From assembly GCA_961205875.1 (NCBI GenBank), contig OY540814.1, forward strand, positions 3,100,001-3,164,000: a DNA stretch of 64,000 nucleotides, read 5' to 3'. Within the stretch, counting starts at the first letter, position 1, and each line of letters opens with the position of its first letter. The notes below the pieces were generated by a model. It did not search any database, was not told where the DNA came from, and saw only the letters and a list, made by a program, of their open reading frames with translations. Origin of the DNA: Sialis fuliginosa. Taxonomy: Eukaryota > Arthropoda > Insecta > Megaloptera > Sialidae. Below are positions 45,890-57,423 of this stretch, piece after piece. A program made the translations under genes and the position numbers.

Positions 45890-46208
45890 AGAAAAGCTAA
45901 CGACTTGTGTAGTCGAAACAGAAATAAACATCACTTTGAACTTACAAATGCACAAACACATTTCACAACGGTTGCCAAAATTATATTTAAGATATACAGT
46001 AGGTCTCCAGTTACAGTCGTCTTTAATCACAGCATCTTTGTAATGTTATTTGTAATAAACATATTGGCAATGTTACATTTACTTTGTGTCTATTTCAATT
46101 ACATTATAATTACTAATTTTATCGAATTTAAAGAAATATTACTTCAAAGGGTAAAAAATATCTGCCCAATGAATGACAGTCCTTCCTCGTACTTAATTAA
46201 TCCAAAGG
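45890..46208 (+). other. Weak candidate exon with a membrane-like segment
   Basis: A 106-codon open frame ending in N-P-K at ccaaag|gtatgt (46208/46209), a good splice-donor match. It contains a hydrophobic run (V-F-N-H-S-I-F-V-M-L-F-V-I-N-I-L-A-M-L, then L-L-C-V-Y-F-N-Y-I-I-I). No polypyrimidine acceptor precedes it; a stop lies at 45887. A CACCAG MITE starts 9 bp after the donor. Hydrophobic frames are common by chance in AT-rich DNA, so this stays weak. A chemoreceptor-type exon would be one possibility. Confidence 0.15.
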
Positions 46209-46217
46209 TATGTAAGG

Positions 46218-46749
46218 TACTGGCACCAGTCTTGGATATGACCCCAGTAATGGATATTTTTTAATTAAATGTACTGAATTAGAAATATTTGTTGATATTT
46301 GATTACTACCATTTCTGAATATTATATGTAACTGTCTTACAGCCAATAGATGTCAAAATGGTGGACATTTAAACTAATTATTAGTATAATTTATTTATTA
46401 ATTATTATATTATCATACAACTGCTTTACATTGTTTCACATTTGACGATTTTTTCTTTTATATCTTTTGTGTCTTAGTACTTATCATTTTGTAATCATTA
46501 GGAAGTGTTCATCACTACGTGCTCATTACTGGTTTTACTTTATCAATTACTAGAGAAAAAATAAATAAATAAAAGGCTATAATTTAAAATACAAATTTTA
46601 TTTGCGGATTTCGGTAATTTAATTGATTAAATAAAAAGTTACTTATTGTTTTATTAGTAACATGAGTTCATGAGAATTGCAAAAAAGAATCCCGTCAATC
46701 ACAAAAACAGTAAACCTTGCTCTTATTGCGGCCATAACTGGTGTCAGTA
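46218..46749 (+). mobile_element. CACCAG-family MITE, reference copy
   Basis: Begins TACTGGCACCAGTCTTGGAT and ends 'cataactggtgtcagta'. The TIR is about 13 bp (TACTGRCACCAGT). Internal order: 'ggatattttttaattaaatg', 'gaatta gaaatatttg', 'ccaatagatgtcaaaatggt', 'tttgacgatt', 'acttatcattttgtaatcat', 'ctcattactggttttacttt', 'tttgcggattt', 'atgagttcatgagaattgc', 'aaaccttgctcttattgcgg'. 532 bp and non-coding. Seven other copies or fragments are in the window. Confidence 0.85.
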
Positions 46750-47343
46750 TTTTAGTAAGTTATCGAATAATTCTAATAAATACAAATAAAAGCATGTGAC
46801 TGAAACAAAGAACGATGGTCTTTTTTAGAAAGCAAAATCTTCTACAAAAAAAATATTTTGAGAAATTATAATTTTGGATACCACCCCTCTCACCTACACA
46901 CGATTCTATTAAATTTTCTACTAATAAAAAGAGAGGATAAATTTATTATGTATACAAAATGGCTGTTTAACAATAAATAAAAATTTTATTTAAGTTTTTT
47001 ATAAATTTTTGAATGACCCAGGAGATTTTAATAAGAACACATTTTTAGGACGTCTGATTCGCTCTAACAATTAAATGAATTTCTGCGAAATCGTTTCTTT
47101 TAGAACAAATTATTTTTTCGCAAACAAAAACACAATTGTTTTAATTTTAACGACGTTTCCCATTTTCGTACGTCAGCGCTTAACGACTCCGGCAGTAAAA
47201 ATTTAAATTAAACCCAAGGACGCACTATTCTTGAAATACCAGTCTAAAAAATACATCATATTTGTCAGTTACCGGGGCTTTCTGTATGTAAAGATTCATC
47301 GTCTACTAGAAGCATTCGCGTCGTTAGATAAGACACTTACTTA

Positions 47344-47526
47344 CAGGCGCGGATCTAGATTTACAATTGGGGGGGGGGGGGGGGGGGGGGTCATGAACTG
47401 TGACATGAACAAAAATGTTATTTTAGTGTATTTAATAAGCATTTTTCTATTTAATTTGTTTAATTTTCTGAGATTTGGGAGGGGGTTATGTCCCCCATGA
47501 CCCCCCCCCCTCTGGATCCGCGCTTG
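47344..47526. mobile_element. hAT-type MITE with perfect 8-bp TSD (CAGGCGCGGATC ends)
   Basis: Ends CAGGCGCGGATCTAGA and (inverted) CAAGCGCGGATCCAGA; cttactta on both sides (47336-47343, 47527-47534). This CAG(G)GCGGATC(C/T)AG terminus is common in animal hAT MITEs. 183 bp, with a 22-G run (47369-47390) and a C run inside the two ends. Confidence 0.9.
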
Positions 47527-47780
47527 CTTACTTATCCATCTGTCTGTATGTTTGTTATCTAAACCTCTGAATTTTTTTTTTGAATTCAGAAAAGGGTATA
47601 GGCTACTATATTGAAAAATTTATTATATAAAAAAAATTGGTGTGTGACATTTGTACGCGTGACAGCTTATACTGCAAATGCGAAAATAAAAACCTGTCTT
47701 ATCGACTATTTTAACAAAAATTCGTATTCTGTATTACCTAAACCTAACCTAAATTCAACGTGAACGAAGTTTTTTATATA
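47527..47780 (+). mobile_element. Helitron fragment, degenerate
   Basis: 'atctgtctgtatgtttgtta', 'gggtataggctacta', 'gacatttgtacgcgtgac' and 'taaacctaacctaaattcaa' match 16305-16560. The hAT MITE sits at its 5' side. The 3' end is not recognisable. Confidence 0.55.
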
Positions 47781-48849
47781 TTTATTACAAGCATTTTGTC
47801 TAACATTAAAATGAACTTCTGCTTCCGCGCACATAACCGAAGGAAAAGGGAAACTATGTGGTCATTTCTCAAAGCAGAAAAAATGTGTTTTCCGATTTAA
47901 AAATTTCCACATAATCTTTCTGTTTCAGATGTGTGTTCCCACACATAGCTCATGAATGAATCTTAGTTTAATGGTCTAGCTAGTTGGGTCTATCTGTAAC
48001 GCGCGCTACTGACTAATAATTTTTTTTTTTCAAAAATAATCGTTAAATTTTAAAAGGGTAATGCAGGTCCCCGTTTTAGAACCACTGTGCCAGACAAATA
48101 CATTTAGTATCCAAAAGTTTAAATACATTTTTTCTGTTGAATTACATAAAATTTAAAAAAAATCGTACCTAAGAAAATTCCTATATTCAAAGATGAATGT
48201 TATTTCAAATCTAAATCAAGAAAGGATAGAAACTGTTCAGAATTTACGAAAAAAAGTTGTAAATATGAATATATGGGTTTATAAGTTAATATCTTTTAAT
48301 AATTCAAATCTTAACCAAAGTTCAAAGAACCCCAATATTAATTTATCCGCTATTTTCAAATAATTACTTAAAACAACATAATAATCATCAACAGTCGTAA
48401 CAGTATAATAATCCTAAAATATGGTAGAAAAACAACATACGCTCTCACACACTCACATGTGTCCTTCGCACATGTACATCGACACACAGAGAGACAGAGA
48501 GAAAGATAGTGGTAGTAGAATTAACATCACTTATTTTTAAATCGCTCGGCGTTCGGACATATTCAAGGTCGCTCGATGACACCATACTAAATGTTTCGCG
48601 GTGCGAAAACCGCGGGTCTCTAATAAATGTCCTCCGACCCATCATCGACTCGGATGTCTTTCAATAACGGGCTAACAAAATAAACAGTAAATTCTTGAGT
48701 GTTGTTGCTGACAAGTGGTAGGTAATAAATAACAATCGATTGAAATCTATCGAGGGTATTTTTAATCTTGAAGGTTCTTATTTGTTTTTTTAAGCCTATA
48801 GACAAAACAAAGAATGTATATTAGTAAAATAATACCTTCTAAATGTTAA

Positions 48850-48990
48850 TTATGTCTGCTTGCCAGAGGACTGTCTGTTGCCTTTTTACGGCTAAACCAC
48901 TGAATCGATCTTGATGAAATTTGACAAGGACATAGGTTACTTTGTATCCCGAAAAATGTATTAAATAAAAAAAGTCGCGGGTAGGTAGTT
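48850..48990 (+). mobile_element. Short Helitron relic
   Basis: 'ctgttgcctttttacggcta', 'gatcttgatgaaatttgaca', 'atcccgaaaaatgtatt' and 'aaagtcgcgggtaggtagtt'. The body is intact in order but lacks the internal module; the ends are eroded. Confidence 0.6.
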
Positions 48991-49156
48991 GAAAAATAAA
49001 AACAATTCAAACATTAGTACAATATTATACTGTGTATAAAAGGTAAGAAAAGGTGGTTTATACAGGGTTAAAAGATCTCAGTCAATTAGTCCGTACGTTT
49101 TTTAAGGAAGTAATGATAAACATTTCCCCCTTATCTATTAATAGTAACAATTTTAT

Positions 49157-49320
49157 TGGTAAGTATTGTTACCCGCAACTTCGTCCGCGTGGAATTTGTA
49201 TTTTTTTCATCCTTCCTCAGGATGCAAGCTATCTCCCTGCCAAATTTCATCAAGATCGGTTCAGCGGTTTAGACGTGAAAAGTTAACAAAGAAACAGAGT
49301 TAGTTTCGTATTTATAAGTA
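49157..49320 (-). mobile_element. Short Helitron relic, minus orientation
   Basis: Reverse complement of the common body: 'gttacccgcaacttcgtccg', 'gcaagctatctccctgccaa', 'atcaagatcggttcagcggt' and 'tttcgtatttataagtatg' (the eroded 5' end). Confidence 0.65.
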
Positions 49321-49590
49321 TGTTTTTTTTAAAATTAAGTATAAGGACTAGAGTTATGAAGTGAAGTAACACCCCATCTCTCTTTGAAAAAATTTGGAAG
49401 CACTGAAACAAAAGATAGTCATCTGGGCCAATATTTGAGGATTAGAATAGACGTTGCTAATTATTTCTTTCTATAGCTAATGAAGTACCTATTCTCCACG
49501 TTTCGAAACTTTTCTTATCTTCTCAAGGTGGCGTAATACGGTATCATACGATAAATTCAGTCTTACAACTTCATCCAACGTTCTGCTTAA

Positions 49591-50992
49591 GGATGTATGG
49601 CACGTACAGTCTGAGTTAAAAATAATGTAAATCTAGATGCAATGAACGATCAAAATCAAATTATGAATTATTCACTTTAAATGCTTATAAGAAAATACAT
49701 AAACTATAAAAAATACTTTTGTTTAAAACCCTTTTCCCATTATTGACTGTTATTTTAGAATTTTAGCCAAAAAATTAATATTTGTGTTGATAATACGAAA
49801 AATTTGTATTCTGAATTCATCTGTCAGATATAAAAACAAAAGAAGTATTTTATTGTTATAAGTGACATAAATTAAAATATTTTTAAATAACACTATTTAG
49901 AACATATGTGAAACATGTATAATTTGTTTGTATGTGTATATTGCTTCCTCGCAATATCGAAGATACGAGAAGCTATGTGATCGTTTCAGATTGAGACAAA
50001 AAAAAAGTTCTCCAATTTCAAAATTTTTAATTTATTTATCCGTTTCACGTCAAGACAAATACTTTTCGTTCCGTGTCTGTCTGTCTGTCCCCTGAATCCT
50101 TGTCACACGCATAACTCATGAACCACTGAACCGATATTATTGAAACTTGGTCGGATGGTTGGGTTTGGTTTGAGGACGGTACCATTTCAAAATCATCAAA
50201 ATCGTGTGTAAGGGGGAGGGGTGACACCCCAAAATATTAATTTTTTCAAGATATCTCAAGAATGACACATGTTACGAGAAAATTTTATAGAATATTTTTT
50301 GTAGAGAATTAAATTTCCTATAATATGGGTCTACTACGTTTGTTGAAAATATTCCCTTACAAAGATTTATCTAAATTAATTTTAAAAATACGTGTTTTGT
50401 TTTTCTAAATTGATATTTGATTGGATATATTAAGTGTCATTTTGACGTTTTAAATGTCACTTTGGCGTTTTAAATGTCACTTTGACGTTTTAAATGTCAT
50501 TTTGACATTTGCATAAATTTAGATTTAGATTGAAATTGTCAAAAAATTAAAAATATATGAAAAAATATTCAGGTGCGTTTTAAGAAAAAATTCGAACTAA
50601 GATTTTTTAGTAAAATTTGTATAAAAATTAAATGGTTAACCAATGCCAGGCAATTTATCTGAACACTATCGGTTTTAGTGAATTTAGCACGAGGAAGCAC
50701 TGTGCATTTACTTGGCAATGTTTTTTTTTATGAAACTTGTTGCTAAATATGTAAGTAACGTGTTGTGAAAATTTCAGATTTTTCTCGATGCTTGAACCAT
50801 GTGTTTTATTGGACTTGAACAGTCAATACACCATTCTTCCATAAGAGCCCATGTTAATTTAAAAAAATAATAACTTTCAAACTATGTTGTAAAACCTTTT
50901 AAAATTTTGTGTGGGTTCTTAAGATTTATAAAGAAGAAACTTCTCCAAATTTCAACTTTTTCTCGTTGAAATTAGATACCTGCCATACATCC
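49591..50992. mobile_element. TTAA-flanked MITE, family 3, split by another repeat
   Basis: Ends GGATGTATGGCACGTACAGT and 'cctgccatacatcc', with TTAA on both sides (49587-49590, 50993-50996). Body collinear with 13195-13905 but inverted. An ~800-bp repeat is inserted between about 49920 and 50728. Confidence 0.85.
49920..50728. repeat. Dispersed repeat R, nested copy
   Basis: Matches 59749-60475 over most of its length: 'ctgaatccttgtcacacgca', 'ggttggatggttgggt', 'tgtgtaagggggagg', 'gatatctcaagaa', 'acgaggaagcactgtgcatt'. Holds a 20-bp tandem (four units of 'gtcattttgacgttttaaat') at about 50431-50511. Shorter pieces occur near 5618-5720 and 47850-47985. Class unknown. Confidence 0.7.
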
Positions 50993-50996
50993 TTAA

Positions 50997-52245
50997 AAAG
51001 ATTACTCAAAGCATTGCCCGGAATGAGGCTCACCTTCTACTAAATTGTTAAATCCATTTATGAGTATCACTCAAATTATTGGAGTCCATTTTATATAAGT
51101 ATTCTACTCTAATACTCTCATTTTATGTATCTGATATTAAATTATATTAAAGTAATGATTTTTATTTATTTCTTCTGTCTAATATTTATCAAAATTTCAA
51201 TCATTTCGCGATTTAAAAAAAAATTAATTACAATATATTTCATATTTTTTTTAATAGCGAAACGATCTATCCCTCTTTGTCTTTCGCGTTGATAATATTT
51301 CGAGAATTTAGGTTGATAATTAACTAATAGACAGCCAACAACGAACATCAAAACTATGTCGGCTATTTTCGTCACATATTAATTAATCACGTTGTCATTT
51401 CTATACATATTTAAACCCCACCTTAATATTTTCCAAGTGCTTCGAAAACACTAAACGGTGCTAAACATATGAGTACACATATCCTGAAAATAAATACATT
51501 AATGAGAGAGAAAAAGTCTATTTGGCGCATTAGACTCGTCGGCAGCGCAACAACGTCAATATGGGAATACAGCAACAGTCTGCTCATTAAAAACTATGAA
51601 GTCACATCAAAGCATGTATTAATGAATACACTCCTCGCCTACCCTGATCTCACTTCGTTAAATTCATTGTCAGTGGCGGGTTCAAAAAGAATGTCATGGA
51701 CGTAAAAATTGATTTGATTTTTTACGTACGTTAGAGATACTCGTAGTAAGAGTTCTGACAGCCCGAATTGATTGTAGTAGCCAAGTCTCACTCAAACCTG
51801 TATTTTGATCTCACTTCGTGAAATTCATTAAATACGTAACACAAAAATTCTAATTCTGAATAAAATTTTTAGAATGTTTTTTATTTTTTTTAATTTTTTT
51901 TTATTCTATTTTAATTGGCCATCGAGCATAACTCCTCAGCCAGAAAATTTTGATTTTATCTGTTTTCTTTTCAACCATTCAATTTCTGTTTCTATTGACA
52001 TCACATTAGATTTTTGGAACGACGGATAGGGAGGTTGCTACCGAACCTATCAGTGCAGGTTTAGTAGACGAACAGTACGGTCTGGATGTACACAAAATAA
52101 TTTTCAATATTTTGTTAAATGTATTGAAAAATTCTGAAAAAAGTGATTTTTTAAAATTGGTTCCCTATTCAATAATACAGTAAATATATTGTTGAGCATT
52201 TAAAAAATATATTTAATAAATTATTTTATTTTTTGAACTTTTCAT
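50997..52245. other. Unassigned, 51.0-52.2 kb
   Basis: Apart from the 51731-51805 repeat, nothing recognised. The open frame at 51469-51705 is of mixed composition, with S-R/K-rich content and no family. Confidence 0.5.
51731..51805 (+). repeat. Dispersed repeat 'gatactcgtagtaagagttc'
   Basis: 'gatactcgtagtaagagttc', then 'gacagcccgaatt' and 'gtagtagccaagtctca', matches 3030-3105 almost base for base. A shortened 'gatactcgtagtgtcg' occurs at 56211. No ends visible; could be part of an LTR or UTR of an element. Confidence 0.5.
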
Positions 52246-52582
52246 CCCGGGAAAAAATGATAATATATAACGATATATTATAAGATATGTTCGCATATCG
52301 TTATATATGGTAATATATTAATTTTTGAGCCAAAAATATATTACTATATGTCGATATGTCTGATAATGTATAGTAATATCTTAATATAAAGAGCTTAAAA
52401 TATATTGTTATATATACTTATACAAAGAAATGTCTGATAATATATGGTTATGTCTCAATATACATTTATTTTAAATATATATTAATATATTAATATATCT
52501 CATAATATATAGTAATATATCAGTATATATCAGTCTACAGATGCAAGAATATATTATAATATATATTTATATATTAATATAT

Positions 52583-53118
52583 CTGATAATATATAGCGAT
52601 GTCTTAATAAATATATGAACCCACAGAGCTCTAAATATATCGTAATATATATTAATATATTGACATATCTGATAATATATAGCGATGTCTTAATATATAT
52701 ATCAACCCTCAGAGCTGAAAATATATCGTAATATATATTAATATATTGACATATCTGATAATATATAGCGATGTCTTAATATATATATCAATCCTCAGAG
52801 CTCAAAATATATCGTTATGTATATTAATATATCGTTATATATATTAATATATAGACATATCTGATAATATATAGCGATGTCTTAATATATATATTAACCC
52901 TCAGAGCTCAAAATATATCGTTATATATTTTAATATATAGACATATCTGATAATATGTAGCGATGTGTTAATATATATATCAACCCTCAGAGCCCAAAAT
53001 ATATCGTTATATATATTAATATATAGACATATCTGATAAAATATTATCATACCTTAACATATATTAACCCTCAGCTCCGAAAATATATTGTTATATATAT
53101 TTACACATAGATATATAT
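52583..53118. repeat. 86-bp tandem satellite in the left arm
   Basis: The word ctgataatatatagcgatg recurs at 52583, 52669, 52755, 52861, 52947 and (mutated) 53033: spacings 86, 86, 106, 86, 86. The 106 is 86 plus an extra 20-bp copy of a tatatcgtta/tatatattaa pair. Each unit includes 'caaccctcagagctc'. Confidence 0.85.
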
Positions 53119-53649
53119 GATAATAGATAATCATACATTATAATATAATAATAATATACATAATAAATATATCAGCCATAAGTTCTGAAAATATGTATAT
53201 TGTTCATACTACCTTTTTTTATTTTTGTTGTTAGTGCCCTTCTAAATGTTACCAACCTCTAATTTAGAATATATCATAAATAAATATAAAACATAATGTT
53301 AGTATGGATATGTAATTTATATAACCGTATTTTTCAACGGTTTTTTAAACTGTTAGTTTGGAAAATAAAAATATCAGCAAAAAACCTATTGGCCATTGAA
53401 GCTTACTTTATAACATCTATAACAAAAAATTATACTTCAATCTCGTTCACCGCAAATATTTTTTTAACATTTAAATAATTAATTTTAAGGTATCCATTTT
53501 GAAAAAAAAATTATTTGTTTATCCGCTATACTGAAAAAATGGCTGAAACACACTTTTTAAGCTTCAATAACTAATAAAGTTTATCGTTTTTTAAGTTGAT
53601 ACCCCTGGAAAATAAACATTTTGCAATACAGAACATTCCACAGAACAAA

Positions 53650-54200
53650 CAAATATTAAAAGGGTGTGGGGGGCAAAACAACCCTCTATCTTTTAAATGG
53701 ATTAAATTATAAACAAGGGTTATATATTATTTTATTATGTGAATTTGTTATTTTAACAATATGGGCCTAAAATATCACTTAATACGTGTCTGGTCTTTTT
53801 TTCATTTTATTAAATTTAATAATAATATCTTATGTTTCTATGCTGTATTTATTGTAAATATTTAATTTTTCTGTTTCGCTTATACTTATTCATTACAGAA
53901 AATCGTAAATATCTCGACTCCTGTACTGGATAGAAGGTTGTTTTGCCTCCCACATCCCCACAATCCCGAAGTATTTTTCCCGCCGGATCGATTGAGACCA
54001 ATTAGAACCGTTCATCTGTGACAGTGGGCGAGTTATGAATTTATTAATTAATTAAATACACGGGCCTCAAATATCACTCAATACGCTTCTCCACAATTTT
54101 TTAAAATTAATTAAATTATAAACTAGTTTTCTATACAGTATATCTGTATTTGTAATATAACAATACGGGCCTAAAATATCACTTAATACGTGTCTGAACT
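53650..54200 (-). repeat. Helitron-derived module inside element 2
   Basis: Minus-strand order 'ttcatctgtgac' / 'cccgccggatcg' / 'tatctcgactcctg' / 'cacttaatacgtgtctg' reproduces 35830-36110 inside element 1. It includes the 'acgggcct(a/c)aaatatcact' sentence three times. Confidence 0.65.
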
Positions 54201-56297
54201 TTTTTTTTTTTAATTAATTCAATAATGTTCCACCATGCATCATAATTATATTACTACGTTAAAGTACAGGCAGACAAAAGTTTAACTGTAAATTTTTTAT
54301 TTTAATTAAATCTGAAATTAAGCAATTACAAAATACTGTTATTAATCGTTAGTTGCAAATAAGAAATGCAATTTAATTGTTAATCGTCAATTTTTCAATC
54401 AAATAAAAAAAATTAACTAAATAATGCCCAACTCTCTAAATGGATAGTTTTACATCAATAAGGAAATAAACTTTTTAGGGATATTAATAGATCAAACATT
54501 AATATGGAAGGGGCAATAAACTGCATTACAGCCATATCCTCAAAATTTGTGTACGCACCACGGGAGTGACACTCTGTTGGGAAAACTGGGAACTCATTTT
54601 GACAGTTCGGGGTGTGGGCGAGACGGGAAAGACGCAAGGAAAAGGGCAGTATTACAATCTGGCAACAGCAATAATTATGAAATCTTTTGATTAAGTGTGG
54701 CAACAGTGTAATAATTATTGTGTACAAGAAGCGTGTGAAGTTATGAAATATGGCGTTGTAAGATTCTGAAGATATTGTTTTCTAAGTTTTATTTGAATAT
54801 TAATGTAAGTATTTGATTATTATTGTTTTTTCTATTACATATAATAACGCTATATGTGTACTTTGTATTATTTAACTGTGAAACCACTTTAATAATTATT
54901 ATTATTTATAAAAGTAGTTTTGCAAATGGATAACTGGCGTATTAATTATGTTTGGATTATTGAGCTACAATTAATTTAAATAATTCATTTTTCAGATTCC
55001 AAAAGCTTCCACATGCTGTTTACTGCTTGGTATTAAGTACGAAATAGGATTCTGATTAATTATCGGTAAGAGTTATTTTATCACCGTATGAACTCAGTAG
55101 AGTGAAATATCATAATATCCCAAATTTATATAAAATATTTATATTTGAGCAATGTTTGTAATATGTAATATCATAATATAATTTTAATAAAGATTTGAGT
55201 GGATTTTGTGTTTTATTAATTGTTAAAACATGTGGATTATTATAGGTTATTAAAATATAAACAAAGAACCATATGGTACGGTTCAAATATATGTAAGTTG
55301 TTCTGTGATTGGTCGATCTATGTAGGATCACGTGATTGTATTCTGCTTTCTGATTGATGCACCCCGAACTGTCATCGAGTAGTTACAAAAAAATAACGTT
55401 GAGTGTCGCTTCTGTATATTTATTATTCTGTGGTACGCACTGTAAATAAGTTACAGAAAGACTGAAAGACCACTGTTATGTTTGTTTAAAACTTCTGTTG
55501 TACATATAAAATTAGTTCGACGCATGTGCGGTAGTTGACAAAGGGAAGCCATTTTCAAGATAATCAGAATGCTGTCATTAAGTTAAGACACAATGTTAAA
55601 AAGAAGTATAAATAATAGTTTTAAAAAGTGTATAAATGTTAAAAAAGAGTAAGGAAATTAAAATTAAATGAAGAAGAGTATTTTAAAAGTGAATATAATA
55701 AAAAGTAGTTTTATTAAAACGTGAAAAGTGGTTATGTGTAAACAAATATAAAAGAAAAAGTCAGTAATAGAATATAGAAGTAAATATTATTATATATATA
55801 TGTATGTAATGAATTAAATATAAGTGAAATCATTAATAAAGTATAATAATAAAGATTAAAGAATAAATAAATATTTGAGAGCAGCAGAAATATGATGCAA
55901 GAAGAAGTAACATTTTTGAAGTATAGAAAGCGATGCGTTAGAAAGAGATGGTGCTTTAAATACTTGTGAATAAAAAAGAGACAGCGAATGCATTAAGTCG
56001 GTACAAATTTTATTAAAAGTATAAAACATATATAATTACTTATAAAGACAAATGAAATGTTAAAGGGACTAATTACAAGAATTGGAAATTTATAACAATA
56101 TAAAGAAATAAACAAGTATACAGTGGAAAATTATAAACAATTAACATTGCAAGAATATGTAATAAGGGAACATATAGTTTTATTTTAATACAAGTTGTTT
56201 GCAGAGGGGAGATACTCGTAGTGTCGATTAAGATAAGTTAATATTTATAACAGTTAATATTTTTTTATTTATAAGAAAAGATTATAAATTTAAATAT
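54200..56297. other. Unassigned interior of element 2
   Basis: About 2 kb without recognised repeats. 54540-54640 is GC-richer and contains gacagttcggggtg, inverted at 55360-55373. 'ctggcaacag..taataattat' occurs twice (54659 and 54700). From 55560 to 56220 the plus strand is strikingly purine-rich and pyrimidine-poor, with stops in all frames. It may once have held the element's coding region or be captured DNA; I recognise no protein. Confidence 0.4.
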
Positions 56298-56300
56298 ACA

Positions 56301-57053
56301 GGCACCAGTCTGGGACATTTTAAGAGCAAGTTTTACTGTTTTTTGGGATTGATGGACTTCTTTTTTGTAATTCTCATAAACTCATGTTACTAATGAAACA
56401 ACTAACTACCCCTTTATTAAATCAATTTAATTACCAAAGTCTGCAGATATATATTCTTTTTTTATAGCTTATTATTTCGTTTATGTTTTTTCTCCAATAG
56501 TGAACAACATAAAACCAGTAATGGGCACCACTTGATCAAGTTATTAAAAAAATTTTAATTTTACTCTCAATTCATACAAAATCGTAAATACCGATCACTA
56601 ATTTTTCTTTTCTTTCTTTGTATATTTTTGATATAAAAAAGTTAATACGGGACGATCCAAATTATTAAATATTATAATTTGATTTAATTTTATCAACTTA
56701 AACAACTTTTCTTAATTTTTTTACATCTTAGTGGATAAATTTGTATTATAAATATCATAAAAGAAATTCTTAATTTCATTATAACAGTTATGTTAATTCC
56801 ATAAAAATATTTTAAATATATTCACTTCACTAATCATTTACATAAAAAATACATTTTTCTTGATAGTCTGCCGTTTATTTGTCCACTATTTTTAAACAAA
56901 ATGATGAATTGTCAAATTACGCTGTAAGACAGTTATAAAAAATATAGATTAATATCCAGTAACGGCAGTAATCAAACAACAACGGATATTTCTATTTCAG
57001 TACATTTAATTTTAAAATATTCACCACTGCTGTGTTGTCCCAGACTGGTGCCA
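56301..57053 (-). mobile_element. CACCAG-family MITE nested in element 2
   Basis: Minus orientation: 'ggcaccagtctgggaca' at the left, 'cccagactggtgccagtac' at the right, and the family blocks inverted between ('gtaattctcataaactcatg', 'aaccagtaatgggcac'). It has about 200 extra bases in the middle compared with 46218-46749. Confidence 0.8.
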
Positions 57054-57093
57054 GTACCTTTTAAAAAAAATTTGTTATTAAGAATTTATCTTA

Positions 57094-57291
57094 TGTCCGG
57101 TATTATAAAGGAGCTTGTTAATTTACAAGCTTACAAAAACTTTCAATTGGGGTATCAAACTTATATGACAGTTCTATTGGAGATTTTGACAAATAGTTTC
57201 ATGCATAGGAAGTAAAAACAAAGGTATGATACCTCGTTTGAAAGTGTTTGCAAGCTTGTAAATTTTGCGAACTCCTTTATAATACTGGACG
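57094..57291. mobile_element. Harbinger-like MITE, complete, TTA duplication
   Basis: Ends TGTCCGGTATTATAAAGGAG and CTCCTTTATAATACTGGACG, with TTA on both sides (57091-57093, 57292-57294). Inner inverted blocks 'ttacaagctta' and 'caagcttgtaa'. 198 bp. The best-preserved copy of this family here. Confidence 0.9.
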
Positions 57292-57423
57292 TTAGTGTGT
57301 ATTTATAATATTTTACTTTTATTGAATTATTAATATAAATGAGATATATTTTTTAAATACTTATTATTATTGAGTATTTGCTTTAATATATGGAATACCA
57401 TTAAAACATAGTTTTTTTTTATA

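Larger units (their letters stand above)
43091..49156. other. Unassigned stretches, 43.1-49.2 kb
   Basis: 43091-43629, 44290-45082, 45516-45889, 46750-47335 and 47986-48849 are AT-rich with no gene or element ends recognised. 48440-48650 is GC-richer, with a gacagagaga tract. Confidence 0.55.

Noticed and set aside
54601-55373. Inverted gacagttcggggtg / caccccgaactgtc as transposon ends
   Set aside because: No TSD and no extension of the inverted repeat beyond 14-15 bp; kept only as an oddity.
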